This document shows positions 12,001 through 23,000 of a DNA stretch of 64,000 nt, one piece after another; position 1 is the first letter of the stretch, and every line of letters begins with the position of its first letter. Below the pieces are notes generated by a model, which did not search any database, was not told the DNA's origin, and saw only the letters and a program-made list of their open reading frames with translations. The stretch covers positions 30,360,883 through 30,424,882 of the forward strand of contig NC_069124.1 in NCBI RefSeq assembly GCF_026914265.1. Direction: 5' to 3'. The stretch is from Mya arenaria (taxonomy: Eukaryota; Mollusca; Bivalvia; Myida; Myidae). Made by a program: the position numbers and the translations under genes.

Positions 12001-15000
12001 CCTACGGAGCGGGAGGTCGTGGGTTCGATCCCGGGCCGCGTCATACCGAAAGACGTTAAAAGCTGGTACAAGTAGCTCCCTTGCCTGGCGCTTGGCATTT
12101 AAAGGGTAGTGCTCGGAAAAGTGGTGTACTCAGTACTGGTTCAACCCAGGAAAGTTGTATCCCGTGTATCCCGTGTATCGGTGCTTTACACCGAGCACGT
12201 TAAAGAACCAAGAGATCTCTTCGCAAAGAGCTAGGGTATCGCACCCGGATCTCTTGTTTCTTCAAGTCTTCCAATGTCTGGATTTGACTGCGAATTGCTG
12301 TCACTTCTATCTTATGTCACTTATGGCATTTAAACACAATTTAAGTCGTGATGGCGTCAAGGCGGGGTCAAGCCATAATGCAGCCAATGGGCGCGGGCAG
12401 ACCTTGATAAACTCAAATAAACAAACATCCGATGACATTAGACCGCTTAGTGTGACCTTGACACAATGGCAGGACCTAGACCCTGCACATTTCTTTTAAA
12501 TGTGGTGGACATTTGTGCTGAGTTATTTTAAAACCACGACAGGTATGACACAGTTATAATCCGGACATTATGTGCAATGAACAGAGTATTTTATCTCGCC
12601 GACACACTGATTCTAGCCAACCGAAAAAGTGATTGGGCTATACCGTTTGTGGGATATGATGACATCTTTACCAGAGATATGAGTATTATAAAGATCAGAT
12701 GTATACAGAGAAAAGATGGGGTTTTCTGAATTGCAACTTAATTCTTTCTAATAACGAATACGTAAATGAAACTATCGACACCGAGTCCAACAGGTCGATT
12801 GTGACTTTTTCAGCGCTGTCGGCGGTTCATGGTCAACCACATCATCCTGGCGATCATGACTGGGATGACCATAGCGATGACCAGGACCATCCACCTGGCG
12901 AAGAGGCGAACATTGTGTTGTGTGCGCACGTGAAAGAGTGGCCTTCTGGTGTGCAAGTGTACCCCGGGCTCGTGTGCCCCGTGCACTGCTGCCAGCGGAA
13001 CGACCATGTGGAATGTTGTGAGGAAGAGGAACCGGAACCAGTCGAGTAAGGACAGTCTGCTAGTCGTCCATTATATTATTATTATTATTAGTAGTAGTAG
13101 TAGTGTGCAGTCAATAAATAGAAGTGTCAAAGATGAAAAAGAAACATAAATTTGCATAGACTTTGCCATTGTATAGGCATGAATCTGGACCGATTCAAAA
13201 TCAGTGATACTAACCTAATTGTATTCTGACCAATATTTATTTAATTACTTAATAAATCCCTGGGGCCCAGTCTGTGACCAAGAGATTCTGACCGATATTC
13301 ATTTTACTTACACCTAGTCTGCGACCTAGGATTTCAGCCCGATATTTATTTTACTCAGGCCCAGTCTGTCACCTAGGGCTTCTGACCGATATTTGTTTTA
13401 CTTAGGCCCAGTTTGTCACCTAGGGATTCTGACCGATATGTATCTACTTAGGCCCAGTCTATGACCTAAGGATTCTGACCGATATGTATCTACTTAGGCC
13501 CAGTCTATGACCTAAGGCTTCTGACCGATATTTGTTTTACTTAGACCCAGGTCTGTGACCTAAGGCTTCTGACCGATATTTGTTTTACTTAGGCCCGGCC
13601 TGCTACTCAAGGATTCTGACCGATATTAATTTCACTTTGGCCCAGTCTGTGACGTAGGGATTCTGACCGATTTCACCTAGGCCCAGCCTGTAGCCTAAGG
13701 ATTCTTGCCGATTTCACTTAGGCCTAGTCTGTAACCTTGGGATTCTGGTCGATTTCACTGAGGCCCAGTCGGTAGCCTAGGGATTCTTGCCGATTTCACT
13801 TACTTAGGCCTAGTCAGTAGCCTAGGGATTCTGGTCGATTTCACTGAGGCCCAGTCGGTAGCCTAGGTATTCCGGCCGATATCACTTAGGCCCAATCTGT
13901 CACCCAGGGGCACTATAAGTCCATAATACCTATCTTTATCGGTTTATATGGTATAAGTAGTTAAATTTGTTATTCATTATTTAGAAATGTTGTCTTAGAC
14001 CATAGATAGCTATTTGTTTACTTGTCGAACAACCGACTGATCGAAAACAGTACTTTAAACTAGGACTGTTTACCATATAAATGTGCATATATGCAATAAT
14101 TTCCAAGCATGAATACGTTGTTTTTGAAAAGAAAGCTGCTTCAACCAACACCATTATAACCGGTAATATATCTGCACTGACACTACCTGTTGTTCCACAT
14201 TAGACGATGCCTGTGTACATGTATATCCGTTGCAGGCACGGGAAGGGCCGGATGTTGGCGCTGATCATCGTGGCGTCACTGCTGGCCGTCCTCTCGATCG
14301 CATGCTTCGCGTTCGGCTGTTACAAGCACAAGAAGGCGAAGCTGAGGAAAACTCGCCCCACTGGCTCACCAAACGGTAGGACGGATAGCGGCCCTTGCAA
14401 ATAATTCTCAAAATGCGGTTTCATTTAAGTAACCGAATGAATGGTGTCCTCGTTGTCACTTTTCAAAAAGCATTATTCTTATAAAATCATTGAGTGCATC
14501 AAAATAATTAAAGCTGCACTCCTACAGATTTACCATTTTCACAACTTTTTTATTTTTTGTCTTGGAAAGACCAAATTTTTGCGTAAATATCTGCCAAAAA
14601 ATAATAAAAGATTGCTGACGAAAGATCAGATCGCAGATTTTCATATTTCCGTTCGAAAATTAATGTTTCAGAAAAAGGCATACAACATCATTTTTTGAAC
14701 TTGAATATAAAAAACTGTGATCTGTTTTTGTCAGCAGTCTATAACTGATTTCGATGGATTTTCGCAAAAATAGGGCTCGTTCCAAGACAAAAAATAAAAA
14801 AAAGTTGTCAAAACGTTTGATCTGTGAGAGTGCAGCTTTAAAAGGACTCGCTAATGTTTTGTAAAAAAATATTTTTTATGAGAAAATAAAGCGCGTGGCA
14901 AATCATACTGAGTGTTAACATTAACAAATTGAAGGCTGTAACCCTTCAACAAATGTTGATATATGCTCTAACATTGTTTTTAAAGTCAACGATTTTGTAT

Positions 15001-16634
15001 AGCGTTAGTAGCGCTTTTCAGCTAAAGCCTTACATGTTAAACAATCTCTATTCTCCTGTAGACTTTGTGGGCGAAAGGTCTTGTTGTCAGTTTCCTAAAA
15101 AAAAGAATGTACCGGCATATCGGTTCACTCCCCCTAAAACCAGATTATTTTTTCACTTGACTTACTATTTTCTGCAATTTTGGTATCAAATAGTAAACTA
15201 ATTATAACATTAGTGTTTAGTTTAAACGTTATATATTTTACAACGATTGTGAAGAAAGGTGTGTAAGCTTATCACTCTCGTTGGCACTATGTTACACGAG
15301 AGTGTGGTCTGGTGATGTGAGGGAAACCGGAGTACCCGGAGATAACCCACTTGTCCGGCTTGGTGACCACTAACCAAACTCACATGCGCCCAGGCCTGGA
15401 ATCGAACCCGGGTCCCCTTGGTGAGAAGCGAGTACGCTAACCGGACAACCCCAATATTAGTGTTTTTAGATGCATAGCCGTGAAAACAAGAGCGAGTCCC
15501 ATATATTTTTATACGATAATTTTCACGCATGCTTTACTCGCTTTTGCGGTTTTAATGACGTCAGGACTATAAATAGCAACCAGTCAACATATAAAAAGCT
15601 ATTTTAGTCACGATTTCATGACTTGGCATAATGAAGTTGCACATCTATTTCCGGTAGACGTTCCAGTGCGGCTCGAGACCATCTCGGGCGGCCGGTACAC
15701 CGTTCCCCGGCGGGCGGCGGGATGGGGAGAAGATTTCAAACTTCCTCCGTCCACCACTAGCGGCAAATACAAGATTCCAGACGGCCCGCCGACATATTCA
15801 CAGGTAATGTCTGTCGACAGGTACTAGCCTGTTTCCCATCACTTAAGTGCTTTTATTTTTTAAGTGGTGATTTAAAGGTGCACATTATAGGTAGATACAA
15901 AGAAAACAAAAACAAATAATAGTCTAAATGCATTTTCGTTTTTATCTTATTTGACTTTATTGATGGAAACAAAAAAATGCATATGATTAAGGTAGAGATA
16001 AAGAAATATTAGCATGTTTTAAATGAGGACTTTACCACGAAGCGATTGATATTTTTTGTAAAGGCTAATATTTCTATATGTGTACTAAAATCATGTTGTT
16101 TTTTGTCTTCACCATTTAAGTAAAATGAGTTGAACATGATAATGCATAAAACTTATTTTTCTTATTATTATTTTTCACCAACCTAAATTGTGCGCCTTTA
16201 AGAGCTTGACGGTCTATCCGAATGCATGGCTGCATGAACATGATCGCTTGACAAACGCACCCTCATTGTAGCATTTATGCGTTATGTCTTAAACGTTAAG
16301 CGTGGATCAACCTACGTTCAACCGTTGCTATTTGATGAGTACACATACTGCATTTTTTCATCACACGAAAGCCAGCCTTATTAAAACTCGAGATTACATC
16401 ATTTCTTTAAACAATCCTCCGATTACATCTGGCATTGTTTATTCATTTTATCTTGAAACAAAATACAATTTACAGGCAACCAACAATTACCCGACACAGC
16501 CCCCACCCTACACCAGCCCCGAACCGCCCATTGACACGTGGAATGCCGGAAGCGGCAAGGAGACGCCGATTCCTCCGGCGGATGTGCCCATTGCAACCGC
16601 GCCTTCCGGCACAGTATATCTGTCCAGCTCATAG
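5866..16634 (+). CDS. Shisa/CYYR1/WBP1-like single-pass membrane protein (STMC6 superfamily), 240 aa, five exons
   Basis: Coding exons: 5866-5911, 12814-13045, 14236-14375, 15658-15803, 16476-16634. Each has GT-AG borders and the phases match (1,2,1,0), giving 241 codons. Residues 1-23 form a signal peptide (RRIGIFLLCFVALSAVHGQ). A His/Asp-rich stretch (24-46) follows. The extracellular part has exactly six cysteines (52, 70, 74, 75, 83, 84) in a C...CxxxCC...CC pattern, then an acidic run. Residues 99-121 are one hydrophobic helix followed by a basic stop (YKHKKAKLRK). The cytoplasmic tail is Pro-rich with PPTY (183-186) and PPPY (197-200), motifs that bind WW domains such as those of NEDD4-type ligases. 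Known STMC6 proteins are adaptors in membrane trafficking; that role here is inference. I cannot choose between Shisa, CYYR1, WBP1 and VOPP1 subfamilies. Intron 1 is 6.9 kb and full of repeats, so exon 1 rests on phase match and a complete signal peptide across the junction. The gene converges on POLR1E. Confidence 0.82.
5995..6079. repeat. (ATTG)n tetranucleotide microsatellite
   Basis: About 18-20 near-perfect ATTG units, interrupted once by TCGGTCG. It lies about 80 bp into intron 1 of the STMC6-like gene. Confidence 0.95.
7090..8206. repeat. 1.1-kb minisatellite, unit about 55-60 bp
   Basis: Roughly 20 degenerate copies of a unit containing GTTTCCTGGTCGGGAAATAT, then GTAAACAAGGGGGTTCCC. 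TTTCCTGGTCGGGAAA is nearly self-complementary. Short open frames here (6993-7178, 7740-7961) are repeat-derived. It lies in intron 1 of the STMC6-like gene. A decayed unit is recognisable near 8320-8375. Confidence 0.9.
8470..8643. mobile_element. Short hAT-like MITE
   Basis: About 174 bp. The left end reads CAGTGGCGGAGTCAGG; the right end, reverse-complemented, reads CACTAGCGGTTTCAGGGAG. CAGTGGCGGA-type termini are typical of hAT-derived MITEs. No clear 8-bp target duplication is visible. Confidence 0.55.
9193..9517. repeat. TCGGTCGG-based minisatellite, unit about 26-29 bp
   Basis: Around a dozen units of the form GGTCGGTCGATAAATAATGTG with drifting numbers of GGTC. The reverse-strand open frame at 9223-9408 is repeat-derived. 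Confidence 0.9.
9908..10128 (-). mobile_element. tRNA-derived SINE-A, copy 1
   Basis: On the minus strand the head carries a box A (GTGGTTAGCGCACTCGC) and a box B (GGGTTCGATTCCCGG), followed by a body with CACATGTGAGTTTGGTT-like sequence and a tail containing the complement of ACGATTGTGAAGAAAGTTAT. Related copies are at 15212-15453 and, headless, at 21015-21185. The acceptor-stem equivalent does not pair, so this is not a functional tRNA gene. Confidence 0.8.
10881..11688 (+). mobile_element. MITE-B, full-length copy with MITE-A nested inside
   Basis: Left end TTAAAGGGACTTAACACCAG; the right end, reverse-complemented, starts TTAAAGGGACTAGGCACTAG. Internal landmarks (CAACGCATTG, CAGCTGAGACAGCGACAAAA) recur in reverse order at 18832-19218. 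Removing the inserted MITE-A (11043-11394) leaves an element of about 460 bp. Confidence 0.8.
11043..11394. mobile_element. Foldback MITE-A, copy 2 (nested in MITE-B)
   Basis: 352 bp, bounded by TTAA on both sides, with ends AAAGCTGCACTCACACAGATT and AATCTGTGAGAGTGCAGCTTT. The arms are imperfect inverted copies of each other almost to the centre, each with GATC..ATTTTTTGTCAGCA and GGAAAGAGCAAATTTTTGCG-type blocks. TTAA ends fit, but do not prove, piggyBac-type mobilisation. Confidence 0.85.
11985..12425 (+). mobile_element. tRNA-derived SINE-B, copy 1 (complete head)
   Basis: The head has an A-box-like GGCCTTGTGGCCTACGGAGC and a B-box-like GTGGGTTCGATCCCGGG, then CCGAAAGACGTTAAAA. The body contains CACGTTAAAGAACCA (12196-12210) and a tail with TCAAGCCATAATGCAGCCAA, ending in an AAATAAACAAACA stretch. 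A copy without the tRNA head lies at 55296-55675. Confidence 0.8.
13255..13915. repeat. Minisatellite, unit shifting from about 58 to about 48 bp
   Basis: Units of GGCCCAGTCTGTGACCTA, then GGATTCTGACCGATAT, then TTACTTA. From about 13640 the units are shorter and carry TTTCACTTAGGCC. It lies in intron 2 of the STMC6-like gene, 210 bp past exon 2. It contains no exon sequence. Confidence 0.9.
14508..14841. mobile_element. Foldback MITE-A, copy 3
   Basis: 334 bp, TTAA at both ends, same arms as 11043-11394. Located in intron 3 of the STMC6-like gene, 130 bp past exon 3 and directly abutting dispersed repeat C. Confidence 0.85.
14845..15206 (+). repeat. Dispersed repeat C, copy 2
   Basis: Aligns by eye with 1783-2190, from GACTCGCTAATGTTTTGTAA through CTGCAATTTTGGTATCAAAT. 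The tRNA-like box B of copy 1 is degraded here (ATCGGTTCACTCCCC). Confidence 0.55.
15212..15453 (-). mobile_element. tRNA-derived SINE-A, copy 2
   Basis: Minus-strand element with GGGTTCGATTCCAGGCC (box B), the body with the complement of AACCAAACTCACATGCGCCC, and the tail ACAACGATTGTGAAGAAAGG. It lies in intron 3, about 200 bp before exon 4 of the STMC6-like gene. Confidence 0.8.
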
Positions 16635-17510
16635 AAAATGAGGATAAGGATAAGGCACCTACGGAAGACATTTTTCTTATGTACTAGTTTACATTTTAAG
16701 GGTTTTTGAAAAACCTGACTGCAGTTTATAGACGTGCATAACACTCGTTTTGTTCCTGTTACCATTGTTAGACCTATTTCACAAAAACAGCATATTTTCA
16801 ATACGAGCAATACTTGCAATTTCCCTCATTAACAAACAAGTAAACAATTATATCAAGTTTGTGTTGCCAGAATATATCACGTAACATTCAAGTAATATTA
16901 GTTGTCCATACTAAGAATTATGCTTGCTTTATTGTAGTATGTTGCTTTAAATATGTATTTATGAAATTGAACTCTTTAGGTTTCTACTCATTCTTTAATA
17001 TGTTGTATGTTATGTGACTTTGTTCTTAAACATCTGTTTATTTGTCTAAGTTAAATTATGTGTAAAAGCAAGTTCAATATTAAGTTTAGTGGTCAACATA
17101 TTGTTTTGTTCATTGAGAAGGCAGTATGCATCCAAATTTGCCAATACATTTATTACAGTAAATCAGCAGTCATCCAAACTTAATCAGGTGAGCCGCTAGT
17201 TATAAGCAGTGGCTGGCCCACTTAGTAGGTATTGTCACAACAGTATGTAAACCAGTAAAATGGTAAAGGTTGTTAGTATGTACTTACACAAAATAAATGG
17301 TTATTCGACTGTGTCCCATCAATCCATTATTTTTTTAAGTATATACTTACAACATTTAACCATTACTTAATGTAGCCTCTTTACTGACTTAAATGTCGTT
17401 TGACTATTCCAATGTGACTGCTCAATATCTATGCATGTAAATACTACCAGCCCCCTTTCATTCTGTTACTGTGATAGTGTTAAGTTTGTATTCATTTTTT
17501 AATAAAAGAT
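16635..17510 (+). terminator. 3' untranslated region with candidate poly(A) signals
   Basis: No coding frame follows the stop at 16632-16634. AATAAA occurs at 17292-17297 and 17501-17506. Either could end the STMC6-like mRNA; which is used cannot be told from sequence. Confidence 0.4.
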
Positions 17511-17876
17511 TCTCGACACAAGTTATTATAACTGTACCCTGTGTAACAGCTCGGTATGCACAATTTTCCTTCAAGGAAAAGGTAACTTAAATTTCCTTAA
17601 CTTTCTACATACAAGTTGACGCAAATTTTTTTTTTATTATTTGAATGCATTATTTTTGAATTTCATGATCAAAACAAAAAAAGCATATGATTTGAGTAGA
17701 CAAAAAATATTAGCCTTTATAAAAAATGTTTTGAATTATAAGCTAAATACAGTGGCCACAAACTCCCACTTAAATTAGTTCCAAAATTTGCTATTAATAT
17801 TTTTTTATTTGTACACCAATCATATGCTTTTCTTTTTTGATCATTAATGTCAAATGACTTCAACATAAAATTGCAT

Positions 17877-18247
17877 AAAAGCTGCACTCTCACAGATTTA
17901 CCATTTTTACAACTTTTTTTATTTTTTGTCTTGGAAAGACCAAATTTTTGCGTAAATATCTGCCAAAATATAATAAAAGATTGCTGACAAATGATCAGAT
18001 CGCAGATTTTCATATTTCCGTTCGAAAATTAATGTTTAATGGTTTAACAGTTACTGGTTTAACAGCTTCAGAAAAATGCATAAAACATCAGTTTTTGAAC
18101 TTGAATATAAAAATATGAGATCTGTTTTTTGTCAGCAGTCTTATATAACTGATTTCCATGGATTTTCCCAAAAATCGGCTCGTTCCAAGACAAAAAAAAG
18201 TAAAAAAAAGTTGTCAAAACACTCAATCTGTGAGAGTGCAGCTTTAA
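17877..18247. mobile_element. Foldback MITE-A, copy 4
   Basis: 371 bp with both arms and the terminal GCTGCACTCTCACAGATT and its inverse. The right end is TTAA but the left flank reads TAAA, so one border has mutated. It sits between the convergent STMC6-like and POLR1E genes. The open frame at 17717-18013 overlaps it and is spurious. Confidence 0.85.
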
Positions 18248-18831
18248 AATAAAAAATTAAATCTTTTTGCATCAGCCTTTATTGTGTACCTTTAAACCAA
18301 ATTCAACTAACATTTTATTTTACAAAAACATGAAAATCATCATTTGATACATAAATGCACATCAGATTGTACAAACAAAACAAAAACTCAGAAATCTTCA
18401 TGGGTTTTTAACATGACTTTACGCCATCACCCATAAACACTTGATACCAAACACCAACCAAAGTTCTAACTTCAGTCACAACTTATATAAGTTCCCATTC
18501 CATTAGTATTATTTTTAAAAATATATGGTCATTTGAACCTCAAGTTGTAAGGGGAAAAAAGGAAACCACTACATCTTTGTAATGGGACCCTAAAAGGGAA
18601 CAATCATTGTTCTCAATAAGTTCCAGTTGAACCATCTCAAATAGTAGGAACACCCAGCTATAACTTATATTTCTTAAAATTCACATAATTTTCCAAATTT
18701 GAGCGGGCCCATTGCCATTTGAACCATTGCCACTTGGCCAGCAGCCAGATCTTATTGAACAATATAGGTTTTACATTTGATAGATGCATAAAAGAATCTT
18801 CATGCATTATTATGTTTAACTCATTGTCAAA
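18248..18831. other. Intergenic, nothing recognised
   Basis: AT-rich sequence between convergent genes; I see no exon, RNA gene or repeat I can name. Confidence 0.4.
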
Positions 18832-19218
18832 TACCGTATTTCCTCAAAACAAGCCTTGAATTGTAATACAAATAGAATGAGGCCAATAATACGTCATTTT
18901 CATGATCAAATGAATATTTTGTCGCTGTCTCAGCTGAGTTTATCCATTTAATAAAAGCGCATGTGAAAGTCATGTAAGTAGTATTGATACATATTCAGAT
19001 GTAATTTTTAAATTTACTGGTATTTACGTGGTAGACAAACCAAGTAAAATGCAGATTTGTAAAATACACAAAAACTGCGAAAGTTACATGTTTTGTAAGC
19101 AATGTGATAAATCAGAAACTAAGATCCAATGCGTTGTACACAATGATAATATTTCTATTAAGTTCTTGACAAAACATGTTTTCTTGCAATTGTATCATCT
19201 GGTGTCTTGTCCCTTTAA
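18832..19218 (-). mobile_element. MITE-B, copy 2 (reverse, one end missing)
   Basis: Reverse-complement match to the MITE-B at 10881-11688: GTCGCTGTCTCAGCTGAG, then CAATGCGTTGTACACAATGA, ending CATCTGGTGTCTTGTCCCTT followed by TAA. The other terminus is absent. The reading frame at 19028-19291 falls inside it and is not a gene. Confidence 0.75.
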
Positions 19219-20027
19219 TGCCTGTCTGGCAATGCATTGGTCCAATGATCAAAATATCAAATCCGACAAAACTCCCTTAACAAGTGTCTGATCTTTCTTA
19301 AAAAGCGATAAGGATAATAGTTGACTACTAGTCCAGATAAATGTTTTCAATGGAATATCATGGATTGTTACAATGAGTGAACTATTCAAAGGGTCATAAC
19401 TCTCTAATGCACAGGTAATTGTCTCTTAGCTTGGACTCTAAAATATGGCCCTTCGGTCATTTGTTATTGTTTAAAAAGTAATATGACATTTCAATACAAT
19501 TCTAAATTCTAAAAGTTTTACTCATATTATTAATATATTTTATACATATATATATAATTTTATTTATACGGTCATAATAAGCAGAAACCATATTTTTTTT
19601 CAAGTAAAACTCTTAGAATTGTAAAGAAATGTATTGAAACGTCATATTAATACTTTTGAAGCAATATCGACAGACTGAAGGCCATGTTTTAGTGTCCAAC
19701 CTTTGTGACATTCACCTTTGCCATAATGACTGTCCAATCTTCAAACAAGGACAATATGCATTAACCAAGCTTTAAAATGAATGCACTTAGGAAGATTCAT
19801 TACTATTGAACCAGTCATTTTAGAGCAGTAGTCCAGACAAATTGTAAACCAATCCATCCAGACTGTCAGACAGCACATAATCAACATCTCCCCTCTATTA
19901 AGGGAGACATAATTTGGCTGATCACCCTTCTTATTTTTGACAATTGTTACAAGTTTTCAGCTAGTTCCAAGTTCATCGTTCTTTTGAGGCATTAAGCCCA
20001 TATTTCCACTATCCCCTAAACTGGGCC

Positions 20028-23000
20028 TCATCTTCTTCGCTTGCCCCCTCCCTTGGAGGCCTCTAAGGGGAACTGAAGGGGTAGGGCCAGGGTGCCCACA
20101 AAGTGCTCTGCCTTGTCCTTTATTTTACGTTTTACCTGACAGCCCAGTGCTCGCAATATCTGCACAGCCCTGGAAAAATCAAATTTTGAATTAAACATTA
20201 TATAAAAATAACACGGAGTGGCCATTCAATATGGAATTTATTGAAGGGGCTACACAGCATATGATACAACTGTAAGACAAAAAGATAATTGTCAAATCTT
20301 ACATAAAATTGATTTGTTGCACAACAGCAACAAAATATTGTTTTAAATTTTTAATCGTATAAAATGATGTATTATCTGAAATTATACTAGTCAATTCTAG
20401 TCTTGATTTGAGGAAACTCTGTATTTACCAATTTTTGAACAATCTGGTGTCCAGTCCCTTTAAACAAGTTTGCATTACAATCAAACAAGAGCACCAAAAA
20501 CAGATGTCAACGCTAACCTGGCCTGAATATCACAAAAATACTCAAATTTCATCTAATCTTACCACATTTAAAGCATAGTTTGATTCAAAATTGTGTATGT
20601 TTTTTGAAAATGTTTTTCTCATAGATTGTGTTGATAAAAACCGTATGTTAATTTTTCAAAGAAAACTAATTCTGGAGCAGAAAATATACTTTCATACCAG
20701 TTAATAAACAACGAGTTATACACTTTTCCCAGTAGATTATCTTTTCTTTGGAAAAATGACCAAAGTCTTTCATCAAGATATTTTTTGAGAGAATGCATTT
20801 TTAAAATTAGTAAAAACATTATGGTTTTGAATATCTTTTGATGTTATGTGGTCAAAATGATTTAAGATTGAGATTTAGGGCTTTTATTTTTTCTGAAAGA
20901 AGGGACAGAAATCAACAATAAATAAAACCAGTATTGCAAATACAACCTTGCTACACATGAGAATATTGTCTCTGGAAACATGTGTACCAAGTTTCATTTA
21001 AATATCTTGAACGTTTAATTTAAACTTTATTTTTTTTCCAACGATTGTGAAGAAAGTTATTTTAACTTATACTGTCTAAGTCATTCTGATTGGCACGATG
21101 TTGCACGAGAGAGTGGACCTGTGTTGTGTGGGAAACAAGAGAACTCAGAGGATTGGTGACCTCTAACCAAACTCACATCCTTTATAAATGTATTTTGAGT
21201 TATGGTTAAAAGTTTTGCATGCTCAAGACGGCATCGACTCCAAGGCTATCACAATAGCTCAATTTTTTCCTCACAAGTAAAGCTGAAAAATGTGACTTTG
21301 TAAGTAAAAGCACTCCTTATGATTGCGTTATATGTTTTTGATGAAATTATTGCCAACCTTTGAGATCAAGTACAGTAATTTGAAAGCCAAAAGCTCACAT
21401 ATTTTTCTGAAAAGCCAAAAATGATAATATTTATTATTGTTTTGATAAGGCTCCATGCTGCGGGATTAAGGCAGGTCGGTGCAATTAACACATGTAGGTA
21501 ATTAGCCTCACCGCAGGAAGGCACGTCGGGTCCGACAAGCCATAAAGGCCTGGTGGAAACCTGGAGTTTTAAGGTACTTGACCAAAGTAAAGCCCATACT
21601 TGTGTCTGCCAATGTGAAGGTCACACGTGATGTCATCAATATCCGTGGAGAACTCATCTATATGGAGACATAACACCAGCACAAATGCTGCCAGGCGATC
21701 CTTCAACCTCGTAGGCTTGCATCTGGTCATAGACAAATAAAGAAACATTGCACATAAGTTTCATTATTCTTTCATCAGATATGACCTAAAACTTAATATG
21801 ATATACTAGAGAATTTCATAGAAGAAAACATTACGCTCAAGTTTCATGAAGATTGGGAAAAAGTTTGTGCCCTCTTCAGTATAAAAACATTTAAACAGGT
21901 TTATCCTTGTGACATGAGATTACACATAATGGAAACTGATCTAGAGTTCAAAGAGAAAGACATTGTGACTTATTTCCATGAAATATGGTTTAAGGTATTT
22001 AATTTCAAGCAATAACGTTCACCTTGTCTTCAAATAGGCTACCTGCATTTACACAACAAGTTCATCAATGCTAGCAAAGGTTATTTAGCAGAAACAATTA
22101 TCCTATTTCTAGTAACAGCAACATTCACCCCACCAATCCCAAAAGTCAATCCCAAGCTACATAGTTACATAAACTACCTACACACTAATTTTAATCTCTT
22201 TCCATCAATGTTATTTAAAGTATTTGTAGGAAAGCATTTTTTTAGTACCCTAACAGTGATTAGGTGTCCTCCTCTCACCCAATAGGTTGTGGGTTCGATC
22301 CCCATCAGGGGAACTTTCTCATGGCCTCTCAAAAAAGGACAAAGTACTGGTTTCTGCCCAGGAAACGGACTCGAGAGAGATTCTATAAGCTTAGCTTTCG
22401 TCACAATCGAGCTAAAATGAATTTGTATATACTAACAGTGATTTTGACCATGACACTTCTGACCCTAAAAGCAATCCAAACAAATGTTTTTGCTTAACCT
22501 TCCAAAACAAAGAGTTCACCAATACAAGTCATTCCAAACTCACTTTAATAAGTAGAAACTATTTTTCTATTTTTAGTAACAGCGACCTTGAACTCTAAAA
22601 GTAATCACAAGCTACATCTTTAAATAATTTACCACCTACACAGGAAATTTAATCACCATCAATGCTAACTAAGTTATTGAGTTGAATACACTTGTTTGTC
22701 ACCCTTCTGTCTTCTCACACAACCAATGACATACCCTAACCAAATAACCAGGAAAAGTCTTCGAAAAACCTGGTTAACAAATCATGCATTTAAGAGCTTA
22801 ATAAATATATGACAGTGCATAGCAAGCATGTTATAAATGGTCCATATAACTTGCAATATTGTCATTGGCCATCACAGTTATCCCAAACTGGTCCGGCTAG
22901 TCCACGATTATATTTTTATATTTTAACATATACACTAACTGCATGGCAGCATGTAATTACAGGTATATCAATATTACCTTGATTGTCTAACGCGAACTGT

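Noticed and set aside
12699..12813. Extending STMC6-like exon 2 upstream to the ATG at 12699
   Set aside because: A good acceptor (TTTTTCAG) ends at 12813, and joining to 5866-5911 gives a proper signal peptide, which the extension does not.
12810..13007. 65-codon minus-strand frame with hydrophobic stretch
   Set aside because: Mirror of STMC6-like exon 2; the plus-strand frame joins in phase to a signal peptide upstream and a transmembrane exon downstream.
17717..18013. 98-codon minus-strand frame
   Set aside because: Lies mostly within a foldback MITE-A; equivalent frames recur in other copies of the MITE.
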